Positions 22,133-32,128 are shown, counted from the stretch's first letter. The stretch: DNA of 64,000 bases from Morganella morganii (GCF_019402645.1 NZ_VKKS01000001.1:1063572-1127571); one strand, 5' to 3'. A program made the numbers and translations. The notes: generated by a model from the sequence alone, not told the origin.

Positions 22133-22723
22133 TTACAGGTTCTGCTTTACGCGGGCATTTTTTTCAACGTAGCTTTCTGCATCCGCCGATTTATTTTTCA
22201 TCACCAGATATTCCGGCTGAAAGATACACATGCGGATAGCTGTGCGGTATTCTCCGTTGACGAAAAACTCATCAATTAACTGACCTTCGGTATGAAAACC
22301 GAGTTTTTTATAAATGTGGATCGCTTTTTCGTTCTCCACATCCACAATCAGATACAGTTTATATAAGTTGAGGACAGAAAATGCATAATCCATGGCCAGG
22401 CGGGCGGCACGGGAAGCAAATCCGTGACCCTGATGTGCCGGGGCGATAATTATCTGGAATTCAGAGCGGCGGTGTACATGATTGATTTCCACCAGTTCCA
22501 CCAGCCCGACTTTGGTGCCGTCGCTTTCGACAATGAAGCGGCGTTCTGACTGATCGTGAATATGCTTATCGTATAAATCACTTAATTCAATAAAGGCTTC
22601 ATACGGTTCCTCAAACCAATAACGCATAATGCTGGCGTTATTATCCATCTGATGAACAAACGCTAAATCTTCACGCTCAAGCGGGCGCAGTTTTACAGGC
22701 GGAACAGCAGGACCACCGGACAT
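22133..22723 (-). CDS. speG: Spermidine N1-acetyltransferase SpeG
   Basis: A 196-residue GNAT acetyltransferase nearly identical in its core to E. coli Spe[50 protein letters not shown] and [15 protein letters not shown]. The acetyl-CoA loop is seen as [17 protein letters not shown]. It acetylates spermidine (and spermine) to limit polyamine toxicity. The head and tail, where family members vary, are slightly longer than in E. coli. A GAGGT ribosome site fixes the start. It lies upstream of ppk on the same strand, about 65 bases away; the two may share a transcript. Confidence 0.96.
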   Translation of the reverse strand: MSGGPAVPPVKLRPLEREDLAFVHQMDNNASIMRYWFEEPYEAFIELSDLYDKHIHDQSERRFIVESDGTKVGLVELVEINHVHRRSEFQIIIAPAHQGHGFASRAARLAMDYAFSVLNLYKLYLIVDVENEKAIHIYKKLGFHTEGQLIDEFFVNGEYRTAIRMCIFQPEYLVMKNKSADAESYVEKNARVKQNL

Positions 22724-22928
22724 AAATCACCTCGGTAATGATTGTATTTTATCAGTCAGTGTAACACATAACAGAAACGGAATTATCCGGGGATCCGTTT
22801 TTCCGCGTCATTGCAGGGGGGGTCGTGTAAAATTATGACAATTACCTGTTATTCGGGTACCGGTCACTGCCGGCAGGTGATAAAGTATGTGATAATACGC
22901 AGATAATTAATAAATACCGGATATTCCC

Positions 22929-23231
22929 ATGAACCCGACAAAAGTGTGCCGCACCCGTCTTAATACGCTTACCGATCTGCCGAATATCGGCGAAGCGATG
23001 GCGGAAGATCTGCGTCTGCTTGGGTATGAGACACCGCAGGATATTACCGGTTCAGACCCGGTGATTATGTATGAAATGCTCTGTGCGATAACCGGTGTCC
23101 GTCAGGATCCCTGTGTCATTGATGTGTTCTGGTCCGTCACCGATTTTCTTGCCGGACAACCGGCACAACCGTGGTGGAATTATACCGGACAGCGTAAAGC
23201 CTATCTTAGTGAGATGGCGAAACTGCGGTAA
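22929..23231 (+). CDS. Helix-hairpin-helix (Cdd1-like) protein
   Basis: A 100-residue protein with a single helix-hairpin-helix motif, LPNIGEAMAEDLRLLGYETPQDI, near residues 18-40. The rest matches the layout of the small Cdd1 ('pathogenicity locus') family, including a conserved aromatic tail (VFWSVTDFLAG, PWWNYTGQRKAYL). HhH motifs usually bind DNA without sequence preference, but no function is established for this family. It is monocistronic, divergent from speG and convergent with purN. No operon partner helps to assign a role. Confidence 0.8.
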   Translation: MNPTKVCRTRLNTLTDLPNIGEAMAEDLRLLGYETPQDITGSDPVIMYEMLCAITGVRQDPCVIDVFWSVTDFLAGQPAQPWWNYTGQRKAYLSEMAKLR

Positions 23232-23245
23232 TGCGGTGGTAATAA

Positions 23246-23272
23246 TGAAAAATGCCCGGAAATACCCGGGCG
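23246..23272 (-). terminator. Terminator after purN
   Basis: GCCCGG-GTATTT-CCGGGC followed by ATTTTTCATT on the minus strand, 8 bases past the purN stop codon. It also lies just after the Cdd1-like gene on the plus strand but lacks a T tract in that direction. Confidence 0.75.
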
Positions 23273-23279
23273 GAGAAAA

Positions 23280-23921
23280 TCAGAGAGTATTGTGAGAGAG
23301 TAATTTCCCGTCCAGATACGCGCCGTCTTCCTGCAACATTAAACGCCCCCGTACAAACCAGTTAACCACCTGCGGATAGATGCGGTGTTCTTCCTGTTGT
23401 ATCCGTGCGGTGAGGGTTTCTTCGGTATCATCCGGCAGAACGGCAATTCGCGCCTGCAAAATGATCGGTCCGCCGTCCAGTTCTTCTGTGACGAAATGTA
23501 CTGAGGTACCGTGTTCGGCGTCCCCGTTTTCCAGAACTTTGCGGTGGGTGTGCAGGCCCGGATATTTTGGCAGCAGAGAGGGGTGGATATTCAGCATTCT
23601 GCCGTGATAATGACGGACAAAGGCAGGTGTCAGAATCCGCATATACCCGGCGAGAATAATTAAATCAGGCTGATACTCATCAATTTGTGCCTGCAAAGCG
23701 GCGTCAAAATCATCCCGTGAAGGGAACTCAGCCGGACTGAGAGTCAGTGAGGGAATACCAGCCTGTTGTGCACGGACTAACCCGTAAGCGCCCGCTTTAT
23801 TACTGAATACCGCGACGATTTCCGCATCGAAGGCTTCCGGGTGCTGCGGATTGCAGGCGTCAATTAACGCCTGCAAATTACTGCCGCTGCCGGAAATCAG
23901 AACAACAAGGCGTTTTTTCAT
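23280..23921 (-). CDS. purN: Phosphoribosylglycinamide formyltransferase 1
   Basis: A 213-residue GAR transformylase. The phosphate loop SGSGSNLQALIDA is at residues 10-22. The active-site segment NIHPSLLPKYPG contains the Asn and His of the catalytic triad, and the Asp lies in HFVTEELDGGPII. It transfers formyl from 10-formyl-tetrahydrofolate to GAR, step 3 of purine synthesis. The start codon overlaps the purM stop, so the purM-purN pair is translationally coupled as in E. coli, and regulation is expected to come from the PurR box upstream of purM. Confidence 0.96.
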   Translation of the reverse strand: MKKRLVVLISGSGSNLQALIDACNPQHPEAFDAEIVAVFSNKAGAYGLVRAQQAGIPSLTLSPAEFPSRDDFDAALQAQIDEYQPDLIILAGYMRILTPAFVRHYHGRMLNIHPSLLPKYPGLHTHRKVLENGDAEHGTSVHFVTEELDGGPIILQARIAVLPDDTEETLTARIQQEEHRIYPQVVNWFVRGRLMLQEDGAYLDGKLLSHNTL

Positions 23922-24961
23922 CAGCGGATGATGACCTGCGGCTCATCTTCACGGCAAACTGCGATGTCGCCAATCAGCCATGCGGTTTCACCCGCTTCTG
24001 TCAGCAGGGCGAGGGCAGCAGGCACAGAAGCGGCAGGCAGGGCAATCACCATACCGACACCACAGTTAAAGGTGCGGTACATTTCATAATCATCCACATT
24101 TCCGGCCTTTTGCAGCCAGTTAAAGACGGACGGCCACTGCCAGGATGAAGCATCAATCCGCGCCTGAGTACAGGCCGGTAACACACGCGGGATATTTTCC
24201 CAGAAACCGCCGCCGGTCAGATGGGCGATTGCGTGGACACCAGTGTTTTCGATCAGTTTCAGCACAGATTTGACATAGATTTTTGTCGGTGCCAGCAGAT
24301 GATCTGCCAGGGATTGACCGTCAAGCTCTGTTACCGCCGGGTCAGTATTGCTGACCTCAAGGATTTTGCGGATCAGCGAATAACCGTTGGAGTGCGGGCC
24401 GCTGGACGCCAGCGCTATCAGCACATCACCGGCGCGGACTTTGCTGCCGTCAATGATTTCTGATTTTTCCGCCACGCCGACACAGAACCCGGCCACGTCA
24501 TAATCATCGCCGTGATACATGCCCGGCATTTCAGCCGTTTCGCCGCCGACCAGAGCACAACCCGCTTGTTTGCAGCCTTCGGCAATACCGGTTACCACAC
24601 GTGCGGCGGTATCGACATCCAGTTTGCCGGTCGCGTAATAGTCGAGGAAGAAGAGGGGCTCTGCACCGGCCACCACCAGATCGTTTACACACATGGCGAC
24701 GAGGTCGATACCGATAGTGTCATGACGGGCCAGATCCATTGCCAGGCGCAGCTTGGTGCCGACGCCGTCAGTGCCGGAAACCAGCACCGGCTCTTTATAT
24801 TTCTGCGGTACTGCGCACAGCGCACCGAAACCACCCAGCCCGCCCATAACTTCAGGACGGCGTGTCTCTTTGACAACATGCTTAATACGGGAAACTAAGG
24901 CATTACCGGCATCAATATCAACACCGGCATCTTTGTAACTCAGGGAAGTTTTGTCAGTCAC
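23921..24961 (-). CDS. purM: Phosphoribosylformylglycinamidine cyclo-ligase (AIR synthetase)
   Basis: A 346-residue enzyme matching E. coli PurM (345) from its first residues, [19 protein letters not shown], through [20 protein letters not shown] and [13 protein letters not shown]. It closes FGAM to AIR with ATP, step 5 of purine synthesis. The frame opens at an earlier TTG (24985), but the GTG at 24961 is preferred because the homologous protein begins there and a G-rich ribosome site precedes it. A near-perfect PurR operator lies about 65 bases upstream, between purM and divergent upp. Confidence 0.95.
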   Translation of the reverse strand: MTDKTSLSYKDAGVDIDAGNALVSRIKHVVKETRRPEVMGGLGGFGALCAVPQKYKEPVLVSGTDGVGTKLRLAMDLARHDTIGIDLVAMCVNDLVVAGAEPLFFLDYYATGKLDVDTAARVVTGIAEGCKQAGCALVGGETAEMPGMYHGDDYDVAGFCVGVAEKSEIIDGSKVRAGDVLIALASSGPHSNGYSLIRKILEVSNTDPAVTELDGQSLADHLLAPTKIYVKSVLKLIENTGVHAIAHLTGGGFWENIPRVLPACTQARIDASSWQWPSVFNWLQKAGNVDDYEMYRTFNCGVGMVIALPAASVPAALALLTEAGETAWLIGDIAVCREDEPQVIIR

Positions 24962-25025
24962 TGCGGCCCCCAACGGCGATTGCAAGTAAGTGGGTGAATC
25001 GAAAACGCCGCTATTCTAACAGGCC

Positions 25026-25041
25026 ACGCAAACGTTTGCGA
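25026..25041. promoter_or_regulatory. PurR operator in the purM-upp divergent region
   Basis: ACGCAAACGTTTGCGA matches the PurR consensus ACGCAAACGTTTGCGT in 15 of 16 positions and is almost fully palindromic. It is 65 bases before the purM start. With hypoxanthine or guanine bound, PurR would repress purMN; an effect on upp is possible because the genes diverge from the same 250-base region. Confidence 0.92.
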
Positions 25042-25214
25042 GACTATTTACGCCGGATTTTATCAAAATGCTTCAGATCACACTTATTCATGTAACGAAC
25101 ATGAAACGCGTGATAATTGACTATAATCAACAAATCAAGGATGGCGCTGCGGGAGAAAAGCGGTATAATATCGCGATTTTTTTGTCCGCCAGGGCTTACA
25201 CAGTAGGAGAACCC

Positions 25215-25841
25215 ATGAAAGTCGTCGAGGTAAAACACCCGCTCGTTAAACACAAACTTGGCCTGATGCGGGATCATGATATAAGCACAAAACGCTTTCG
25301 TGAACTGGCCTCAGAAGTCGGTAGCCTGCTGACCTATGAAGCAACTTCAGACTTAGAAACTGAGAAAGTGACTATTGACGGCTGGTGTGGTCCGGTCGAA
25401 ATTGAACAAATCAAGGGTAAAAAGATTACCGTTGTGCCAATCCTGCGTGCGGGTATCGGTATGATGAACGGTGTGCTGGATAGCATCCCGAGTGCCCGTA
25501 TCAGTGTTGTCGGTGTTTACCGCGATGAGGAAACGCTGGAGCCGGTACCGTACTTCCAGAAACTAGCCTCTAATATTGAAGAGCGTATGGCGCTGGTGGT
25601 TGACCCGATGCTGGCAACCGGCGGCTCGATGATCGCCACTATTGATCTGCTGAAAAAAGCAGGCTGCACCGCGATTAAAATCCTGGTGCTGGTTGCTGCG
25701 CCTGAAGGTCTGAAAGCACTGGAAAACGCGCATCCGGATGTTGAGCTGTATACCGCATCCGTCGATGATCACCTCAACGAACACGGTTACATTGTTCCGG
25801 GCCTGGGTGATGCGGGCGATAAGATATTTGGTACGAAATAA
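25215..25841 (+). CDS. upp: Uracil phosphoribosyltransferase
   Basis: A 208-residue Upp, same length as in E. coli. It begins [20 protein letters not shown]. The PRPP-binding loop is [22 protein letters not shown], and the uracil-binding tail is [18 protein letters not shown]. It salvages uracil to UMP. The frame is open 49 codons further upstream, but the start with the AGGAGAACCC ribosome site agrees with the family. It is followed by a terminator and uraA, the usual upp-uraA order; read-through or a second promoter would serve uraA. Confidence 0.96.
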   Translation: MKVVEVKHPLVKHKLGLMRDHDISTKRFRELASEVGSLLTYEATSDLETEKVTIDGWCGPVEIEQIKGKKITVVPILRAGIGMMNGVLDSIPSARISVVGVYRDEETLEPVPYFQKLASNIEERMALVVDPMLATGGSMIATIDLLKKAGCTAIKILVLVAAPEGLKALENAHPDVELYTASVDDHLNEHGYIVPGLGDAGDKIFGTK

Positions 25842-25849
25842 TATAATGA

Positions 25850-25875
25850 GCCGACTTGATAGTCGGCTTTTTTTT
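25850..25875 (+). terminator. Terminator/attenuator between upp and uraA
   Basis: GCCGACT-TGAT-AGTCGGC followed by eight T. It sits 9 bases after the upp stop codon and before uraA, so part of the transcription probably ends here. Confidence 0.9.
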
Positions 25876-25909
25876 GGCATATCCCTGAGTAATCATTAAG
25901 AGGTTTAAG

Positions 25910-27196
25910 ATGACGCGCCGCGTTATTGAAGTCGATGAACGCCCACCACTGCTGGTCACCATTCCGTTAAGTTTACAGCACCTGTTTGCGATGTTCGGTG
26001 CAACTGTTCTGGTGCCGATCCTGTTTCAGGTAAACCCGGCCACAATCCTGTTATTTAACGGTATCGGGACGCTGCTGTATCTGTTTATCTGTAAGGGAAA
26101 AATTCCGGCGTATCTGGGATCCAGTTTTGCTTTTATTTCACCGGTACTGATTTTGCTGCCGCTGGGCTATGAACTCGCACTCGGCGGGTTTATCGTCTGC
26201 GGGCTGCTATTTATGCTGGTGGCGGGGATTGTCAAAATCGCCGGACGCGGCTGGATCAACGTGTTGTTCCCGCCTGCGGCGATGGGGGCGATTGTGGCGG
26301 TTATCGGTCTTGAACTGGCCGGAACGGCAGCCGGAATGGCCGGACTGAAATTTGAGAACGGCGCATCGCCGGACAGCACCACGCTGATTATCTCCCTGAC
26401 CACGCTCGGGGTAACCATTCTTGGTTCTGTGGTGTTCCGCGGTTTTCTGGCGATTATCCCGATCCTTATCGGGGTGCTGACCGGTTATGCGCTGGCCTTC
26501 TTTATGGGCGCGGTGGATTTAACTCCGGTGAGTGAAGCGCCGTGGTTTGCGCTGCCGACGTTCTACACACCGCGTTTTGAGTGGTTTGCCATCCTGACCA
26601 TCTTACCGGCTGCGCTGGTGGTGATTGCCGAACACGTCGGCCACCTGGTGGTGACGGCGAATATTGTCAAACGAGACCTGATGAAAGACCCCGGCCTGCA
26701 CCGCTCTATGTTTGCCAATGGTTTCTCGACTGTGCTGTCCGGCTTTTTCGGTTCCACACCTAACACCACGTACGGCGAAAACATCGGTGTTATGGCGATT
26801 ACCAAAGTATACAGCTCCTGGGTTATCGGCGGGGCAGCGGTACTGGCGATTCTGCTCTCTTGTGTCGGTAAACTGGCTGCTGCGATTGCCGCTGTTCCGG
26901 TTCCGGTGATGGGCGGGGTATCGCTGCTGCTGTACGGGGTTATCGGTGCATCCGGTATCCGTGTGCTGATTGATTCCAAAGTGGATTATAACAAGCCGCA
27001 AAACCTGATTCTGACCGCGGTTATCCTGATCATTGGTGTGAGCGGGGCGACCATTCATATCGGCGCTGCCGAGCTGAAAGGGATGGCGCTGGCGACGGTT
27101 GTCGGCATTGGCCTGGCGCTGGTGTTCCGTGTGGTCAACATTCTGCGTCCGGAAGAGCGGGTGGTTGATGTGAATTTGGAAGAAGTGAAAAAATAA
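25910..27196 (+). CDS. uraA: Uracil:H+ symporter UraA
   Basis: A 428-residue nucleobase/ascorbate-type transporter. It begins MTRRVIEVDERPPLLVTIPLSLQHLFAMFGAT, includes YLGSSFAFISP (TM3) and GLELAGTAAGMAGL, and has the TM8 substrate-binding Glu in LVVIAEHVGHLVVT followed by GFFGSTPNTTYGENIGVMAIT (TM10), all diagnostic. It imports uracil to feed Upp. An AGAGG ribosome site precedes the ATG. In E. coli hda follows downstream; here a 2.2-kb TPS-gene insertion separates them. Confidence 0.96.
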   Translation: MTRRVIEVDERPPLLVTIPLSLQHLFAMFGATVLVPILFQVNPATILLFNGIGTLLYLFICKGKIPAYLGSSFAFISPVLILLPLGYELALGGFIVCGLLFMLVAGIVKIAGRGWINVLFPPAAMGAIVAVIGLELAGTAAGMAGLKFENGASPDSTTLIISLTTLGVTILGSVVFRGFLAIIPILIGVLTGYALAFFMGAVDLTPVSEAPWFALPTFYTPRFEWFAILTILPAALVVIAEHVGHLVVTANIVKRDLMKDPGLHRSMFANGFSTVLSGFFGSTPNTTYGENIGVMAITKVYSSWVIGGAAVLAILLSCVGKLAAAIAAVPVPVMGGVSLLLYGVIGASGIRVLIDSKVDYNKPQNLILTAVILIIGVSGATIHIGAAELKGMALATVVGIGLALVFRVVNILRPEERVVDVNLEEVKK

Positions 27197-27203
27197 TGAT
27201 GGA

Positions 27204-27236
27204 GTAAACCCCGTCTGTAATACTGACGGGGTTTAC
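27204..27236 (+). terminator. Terminator hairpin after uraA
   Basis: A 12-bp perfect stem GTAAACCCCGTC / GACGGGGTTTAC with a 9-base loop starting 7 bases past the uraA stop. There is no strong T tract after it on either strand, so it may act as a partial terminator or RNA-stabilising hairpin. Confidence 0.6.
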
Positions 27237-27311
27237 CGGAAAGAAAATACAAATAATAAAATAACGTATTATCAGCAGGCTATTACACTGAATAGTGGAT
27301 AACGTTTAGTT

Positions 27312-28505
27312 TTAAAGCTTAGTACTATCGTTGAAACGGGCACTGCCGTGTAAAAAAGATTTATTTATAACTTTCATTACTCCGTTATTTTTTGCATCTA
27401 TATTGTTGAGGGTCATATTGATACCAGCATCAATATTTCCATTATTTATAAGTGCCAAAAGGGAGTTGTAATAAGTTTTTTCTTCAAAATATAAAATATA
27501 GGAGTAAGTGGGGTCTAAGTAGCCTCTATAAGGTAGTTCTTTTGCATTCAGATTGAATAAACCGCCGTATATCAAGCCAGCGTTATGTAATGTTGAGGAG
27601 TTTAATGTAGCATCTAATTTATATGAGGATATCTTACCATTGTTATTAAAGGTGGAATAATCTGAATTCAAATTAATACGTTTACTTGATAAATTACCAT
27701 TGTTATTGATAATCCCGAAATTTGAATTTATATTTAAAACATCAATTTTATCAAATGATGATTTTTCATCAATAAATAATTCAGATGGTGTTCTTTCTTT
27801 CTGTATAATTTCTTCTGTACGAGTATATGAATCACCACGAGTAATAATCGTTTCCTCTATATATTCGCCGGTGTGGTGAGGTTTATATTTTTCTGTTTTT
27901 AGTAAATCAATATTAACTTCAGAAGCTATAATATTACTATTAATAACCGAAATTTTATTTGCTATAAGTGATAACTTGTTATTTTTGTCAGTTACTACCT
28001 TTGATGAGTTAATTATCTCTATTTTGCCATCAACACTTTTATAAGTTTCAGGCTCATCTTTTACTGAGTCTTTGGTAATTTTAGCTGCAATAAAAGTAGT
28101 ATGAAGTGCATTAGTTGTGCTGCAACCGTTGCAGGTAATACCATTTGGATTGGCAATGATCAAATCAGCCTTACCATTTGTTATCATAATATCTGACTTT
28201 AATACTGATGATGAATCAGAAACAACCTCATTAATAATAACAGAGGCGCCCTTTCGGTTATTAATATATAATCCATTATCACTAACATTGAATTTATCAA
28301 ATTTGTTGTGCGAAATATTATTGCTGTCCGGTTTTTCAATAATCAAGGTAGGCCAGGAAAAATTAGGTCTTTTAATGATAGATGCATTTTTGTTTTCGTC
28401 ACTTAATTTAATTTCCAGGCCATCACTGTATTGATAGCCGGAAGCAGCAAATGCTGAAGATGAAATAATTGCAGATACAACAAGTGAGACTGTTTTAAGC
28501 TTCAT
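27312..28505 (-). CDS. Short TPS-domain exoprotein (hemagglutinin N-terminal domain), 397 aa
   Basis: A signal peptide (MKLKTVSLVVSAIISSSAFA) is followed by a two-partner-secretion domain. HNKFDKFNV is at residues 66-74, INEVVSD at 91-97, and the NPNG motif with a Cys pair, NPNGITCNGC (C125, C128), matches the TPS domain of HpmA/ShlA/CdiA-type TpsA proteins. After about residue 170 it shows repeated short Asn/Ile/Leu-rich strands, consistent with a beta-helix. Known TpsA proteins are usually over 1,000 residues; this one ends cleanly at 397. A good AAGGA ribosome site precedes the ATG. It lies 153 bases after a 260-residue paralogue on the same strand. AT content is far above the neighbouring core genes, suggesting transfer. 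No TpsB gene is nearby. Confidence 0.8.
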   Translation of the reverse strand: MKLKTVSLVVSAIISSSAFAASGYQYSDGLEIKLSDENKNASIIKRPNFSWPTLIIEKPDSNNISHNKFDKFNVSDNGLYINNRKGASVIINEVVSDSSSVLKSDIMITNGKADLIIANPNGITCNGCSTTNALHTTFIAAKITKDSVKDEPETYKSVDGKIEIINSSKVVTDKNNKLSLIANKISVINSNIIASEVNIDLLKTEKYKPHHTGEYIEETIITRGDSYTRTEEIIQKERTPSELFIDEKSSFDKIDVLNINSNFGIINNNGNLSSKRINLNSDYSTFNNNGKISSYKLDATLNSSTLHNAGLIYGGLFNLNAKELPYRGYLDPTYSYILYFEEKTYYNSLLALINNGNIDAGINMTLNNIDAKNNGVMKVINKSFLHGSARFNDSTKL

Positions 28506-28658
28506 ATTAAATCCTTTTAATTAGCTTGGTTAATGTACTATTTAAATTATCATAGTAAAGTTAAATAATAACTAAACGTAACGTTGTATAATTTCTGTGA
28601 ATAATTAGTATATGGCTATTTATATTAAGTAATTTATGCTAATTTTGAATGGATGTTA

Positions 28659-29441
28659 TCACTGTTCACCAAAGACAGAATAATCACCATAAATATATCC
28701 GTTATTCTCTAAGTTTGAGTGAAAGGTTATCCCGCTGAAATGACTATTGATTGTACCGTTGTTAGTAAAAATGGTATCCATCAGGCTTAGTTTTATATTG
28801 CCGGATTTTATTTTTGATTCATTATCAATGAAAACCCGGCTTTTCATGGTTCCGTTTTTAATCGTGCTCTTCATATTAGTAAAAGTCAGGCTGTCGAATG
28901 TTAACTGACTGTTGATTATCTCAATGTTTTTACCATTCAAAATGATATTACTCATTTTTTTATTGGTATCAATAATGGTTATTTTCGCATTATGATCGCC
29001 ACCCCATTCTGCAGGACGTTTTGAATCCTTAATTTGGCCCACGATAAGATTTGTGTTAATCGCATTTTTAAAATTACAGGCAGAACAAGTTATCCCATTT
29101 TGGTTGACTATCATCAGCTTTGCCGGATGTTCAGTTATTTGTATTTCTCCGTTAAGCATGGTCGGGTTATCGGAAATGACCTCATTAATAATGATGTTTG
29201 AACCTATTTCATTATTGATGATTAATCCGGCATGACTAACGTTAAAATTATCATATGTAATATGTGAACGGCCATCACTGTTTTTTTCTGTTACTTTTAT
29301 TATTGGTTTATTCTTGCCGTTAATAAGTTCTGCCGCAGTATTACTGATTTTTATACCATCATTATCAGCATGAGCCAAAGTTGCTGACGTATAAAATGAT
29401 GATACTAACAATGCCGGAATTAAAATGGTACTTGTTTTCAT
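28659..29441 (-). CDS. Short TPS-domain exoprotein (hemagglutinin N-terminal domain), 260 aa
   Basis: A paralogue of the neighbouring 397-residue protein. It has a signal peptide (cleavage likely after TLAHA), HITYDNFNVSHAGLIINNE (residues 60-78), IIINEVISDNPTML, and NQNGITCSAC with C119 and C122, where the usual NPNG reads NQNG. The tail is strand-rich and ends at GYIYGDYSVFGEQ, so it is little more than a TPS domain plus a few beta-helix turns. A strong AAGGATATATC ribosome site precedes the ATG. It is upstream of the 397-residue gene and may share its transcript. The gene is AT-rich like its neighbours. Confidence 0.8.
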   Translation of the reverse strand: MKTSTILIPALLVSSFYTSATLAHADNDGIKISNTAAELINGKNKPIIKVTEKNSDGRSHITYDNFNVSHAGLIINNEIGSNIIINEVISDNPTMLNGEIQITEHPAKLMIVNQNGITCSACNFKNAINTNLIVGQIKDSKRPAEWGGDHNAKITIIDTNKKMSNIILNGKNIEIINSQLTFDSLTFTNMKSTIKNGTMKSRVFIDNESKIKSGNIKLSLMDTIFTNNGTINSHFSGITFHSNLENNGYIYGDYSVFGEQ

Positions 29442-29706
29442 GATATATCCTTATATGGGTTGAGAAAGATGTTTTATCATGAAATCGGGATGCGTAAATT
29501 AAAAAAAATACATTATAAATAACAGGGTTGTTATTTATAAATTATAAGCAGGAGAATAGTGTGAAGACAGCAACTACCCGGTAACATGTCATCCGGCCTG
29601 CTGTTATTTCAGGCACTCCGGCGGGGAATTGTGTTGTGAAGGTTCATTTGCACCATGAATTTATGTTAAACTAACGGTGTTTGTTCACCCGTTGGCCGAG
29701 GTAACT

Positions 29707-30408
29707 CTGAACACGCCATCACAGCTGTCACTACCGCTCTCTCTCCCTGATGATGAGACTTTTAACAGTTTCTACGCGGGGGAAAACGCATCTCTGTTAT
29801 CCGCCATTCAGGCGGCGATCAATCAGCCGCACGGCAGCTATCTCTATTTCTGGTCCCGTGACGGTGGCGGAAAAAGTCATCTGTTACATGCCGCCTGTGC
29901 GGAAGTCTCTTCCAAAGATCGGGCGGTCGGCTATGTGCCGCTGGATAAACGCGCCTGGTTTGTGCCGGATGTGCTGGAAGGTATGGAGCATTTGTCGCTG
30001 GTCTGCATTGATAATGTGCAGTGCATCGCGGGGGATGAAGAGTGGGAAATGGCGCTGTTTAATCTCTATAACCGCATTCTGGAGACCGGCAAAACCTGTT
30101 TATTGATCACCGGGGACAGACCACCGCGTCAGATCCCGCTGCAATTACCGGATCTCGCTTCCCGGCTGGACTGGGGGCAGATTTATAAACTTCATCCGCT
30201 CAGTGATGACGAAAAAATTCAGGCACTGCAACTGCGGGCAAAGCTGCGCGGGTTTGAGCTGCCGGAAGATGTCGGGCGCTTTATCTTAAAACGCCTCGAT
30301 CGCCAGATGCGCACACTGTTTGATATGCTGGACAGGCTTGACCACGCGTCGATTGTCGCGCAGCGCAAGCTGACAATTCCGTTTGTCAAAGATATTCTGC
30401 GGTTGTGA
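29707..30408 (+). CDS. hda: DnaA inactivator Hda (CTG start likely)
   Basis: A 233-residue AAA+ protein. The N-terminal clamp-binding motif QLSLPL is at residues 6-11, the Walker A region is [17 protein letters not shown], and [25 protein letters not shown] and [27 protein letters not shown] match E. coli Hda. With the DNA-loaded beta clamp it stimulates ATP hydrolysis by DnaA after initiation. The frame opens at a GTG (29677), but a GAGG site sits 5 bases before a CTG at 29707. E. coli hda is reported to start at CTG at the equivalent LNTP position. uraA normally sits directly upstream; here the TPS genes intervene. Confidence 0.93.
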   Translation: MNTPSQLSLPLSLPDDETFNSFYAGENASLLSAIQAAINQPHGSYLYFWSRDGGGKSHLLHAACAEVSSKDRAVGYVPLDKRAWFVPDVLEGMEHLSLVCIDNVQCIAGDEEWEMALFNLYNRILETGKTCLLITGDRPPRQIPLQLPDLASRLDWGQIYKLHPLSDDEKIQALQLRAKLRGFELPEDVGRFILKRLDRQMRTLFDMLDRLDHASIVAQRKLTIPFVKDILRL

Positions 30409-30411
30409 TTA

Positions 30412-30804
30412 TCAGTTAAGCAGGGCAATTACTGTCACTACCCACTGAAGCACCATGCAGAGCACGCCCTGCTGAAAGAGCCGCTTTGTGCCGTGCCAGC
30501 GTTGAGAGTAGCGGGTGTGTTGTGCTCTGCCGGGAAACAGCGTGGTCAGCGATTCATCAAAAATAGCTGTATCGTCGGATTGCGCCAGCCGGCGGAACAG
30601 ATGGTGATCCAGCCACAGCCGGAAGATAAAATACGCGGCGCACAGGAAGAACAGGATCCCCGCCGCCATCGGGTACTCACCGGAAAACCCCGAAATATAG
30701 AAAAAAAACTGCGTCAGAAAGGCCAGTATCGACAGTACGGCAAGAAAACGCCAGCCCGCCGTGAAAATCACAATAATCTGTTCATCATGAGGTCTGTTAT
30801 TCAT
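30412..30804 (-). CDS. Small membrane protein at the end of the ynb operon
   Basis: A 130-residue protein with two central membrane spans (about residues 18-37 and 46-64) and a C-terminal hydrophobic segment (about 112-129). I do not recognise it. Its start lies 8 bases inside the end of the upstream ynbD-like gene, so translation is coupled and a shared role in the ynb operon is likely. It ends 3 bases from the convergent hda stop codon. In the E. coli ynbABCD operon no equivalent gene is known to me. Confidence 0.7.
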   Translation of the reverse strand: MNNRPHDEQIIVIFTAGWRFLAVLSILAFLTQFFFYISGFSGEYPMAAGILFFLCAAYFIFRLWLDHHLFRRLAQSDDTAIFDESLTTLFPGRAQHTRYSQRWHGTKRLFQQGVLCMVLQWVVTVIALLN

Positions 30805-32128
30805 TGTTTTTTCCGTAACGGGATGCCCAGCGGGTCAGGGCGGCAATTGTCTGTTCCTGCAGAACAATCTGCGGTCTGGCCTGCCTGACAGCCGCCAGCG
30901 CCTGTTCCACATTGTCTGCCAGTCCGGTGCGTATCAGCCACGCGACCACGACTGTCGTACTGCGGGTGTAACCCAGTTTACAATGTACATAAACCTGACC
31001 GGATTGTGTCAGGCGGCTGAGATTACGCACTGCTGTTTCGATCTGCATTTCCGTCAGCGGAAACAGATCCAGCTGCGGCTGGCAGTGATAAGCCAGCCCG
31101 GCGCTATAACGGCTGCGGGGAAACTCCCCGGTCATATCCAGCACCGCGGCAGCCGTCAGTGGTGCGGCGGGGTAACCGCCCAGCGCGATAAACTCATTCA
31201 CCACGCTGGTGTGACGGCACCGTTTTGCATACCAGTAATAGCTGAGCTGCGCTGCAATCCGGTAAGGCAGCAACAGGAGTGCCGCAGATGGTGAAATCTG
31301 TCCGGTGCTGTCTTTCTGAAATACCGATGCCCCGGCACCGAGATAACCGGCAGTTATACACAAAAATGCCAGCGCGGGCCACAGCAGCCACCAGCCCTGG
31401 CCACCAATCACAATGGCGGCGGTTATCAGCACCAGTGAAATAATGGCATACCGTCCTGCCAGCTGATACCCCCGGCGGATACGGTGCGGTGTCCACTGCC
31501 AGCGCGTGCTGATCGGCAGGAGATAGCTTATCACGACACCGGTTGCGGCACCGGTGATCACATCAATAAAATGGTGCTGCCATGTTGTCAGCACAGAAAT
31601 TAAAATCAGGGCAGACCACAGATGCAGAAACCAGAGCCACTTCTGCGGTGTATGAGCCCGGAAACGCAGCCACAACAGCCACAGCAGAATGATATGCAGA
31701 GAGGGGGCCTGGTTAAAGGGCAGATCAAACATTTCCAGCTGGTCAAACATCCAGCCTGCGGTGCCGTCCGTCTGCGGACGGGGAAAACTGAATTTCAGCG
31801 GAAACAGCAGAAATCCGGCACAAGCCACCAGTGACGCAGTCACCAGCCGAAGCCCGTGAATACATTGTTCGCGCAGAGACGTGCAGATAAACAGGGATAA
31901 TCCGTAGAAGAGATCGATGCTCCAGTACGGAATGATAGTCCACGGCAGAAACGGAATATGCATTTCCCAGCTGAAAGCAAAAGAGGGGACTGACGGCAGC
32001 GATGCTGTATAGGTATTGACCTGCCCGTAAGTCAGAAAAAAGAAAGGTGCCAGAAACAACAGCCAGAGCAGGGCAAATCCCCATCGTTTGCGGCGTGAGA
32101 CAGGCAGCGGCAGTGCGGCATCAGCCAT
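30797..32128 (-). CDS. ynbD: YnbD-like PAP2 / dual-specificity phosphatase fusion
   Basis: A 443-residue, two-part enzyme. The N-terminal membrane part (about residues 15-265) has the PAP2-type motifs, including NQAPSLHIILLW and TTWQHHFIDVITG. The C-terminal cytoplasmic part carries the Cys-phosphatase signature VHCKLGYTRSTTVVVAWL (HCX5R). This matches E. coli YnbD. The domain pair suggests sequential dephosphorylation of a phospholipid headgroup intermediate such as a phosphatidyl-polyol phosphate, but the substrate is not established. It lies downstream of ynbA and ynbC and overlaps the small membrane-protein gene. Confidence 0.87.
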   Translation of the reverse strand: MADAALPLPVSRRKRWGFALLWLLFLAPFFFLTYGQVNTYTASLPSVPSFAFSWEMHIPFLPWTIIPYWSIDLFYGLSLFICTSLREQCIHGLRLVTASLVACAGFLLFPLKFSFPRPQTDGTAGWMFDQLEMFDLPFNQAPSLHIILLWLLWLRFRAHTPQKWLWFLHLWSALILISVLTTWQHHFIDVITGAATGVVISYLLPISTRWQWTPHRIRRGYQLAGRYAIISLVLITAAIVIGGQGWWLLWPALAFLCITAGYLGAGASVFQKDSTGQISPSAALLLLPYRIAAQLSYYWYAKRCRHTSVVNEFIALGGYPAAPLTAAAVLDMTGEFPRSRYSAGLAYHCQPQLDLFPLTEMQIETAVRNLSRLTQSGQVYVHCKLGYTRSTTVVVAWLIRTGLADNVEQALAAVRQARPQIVLQEQTIAALTRWASRYGKNNE

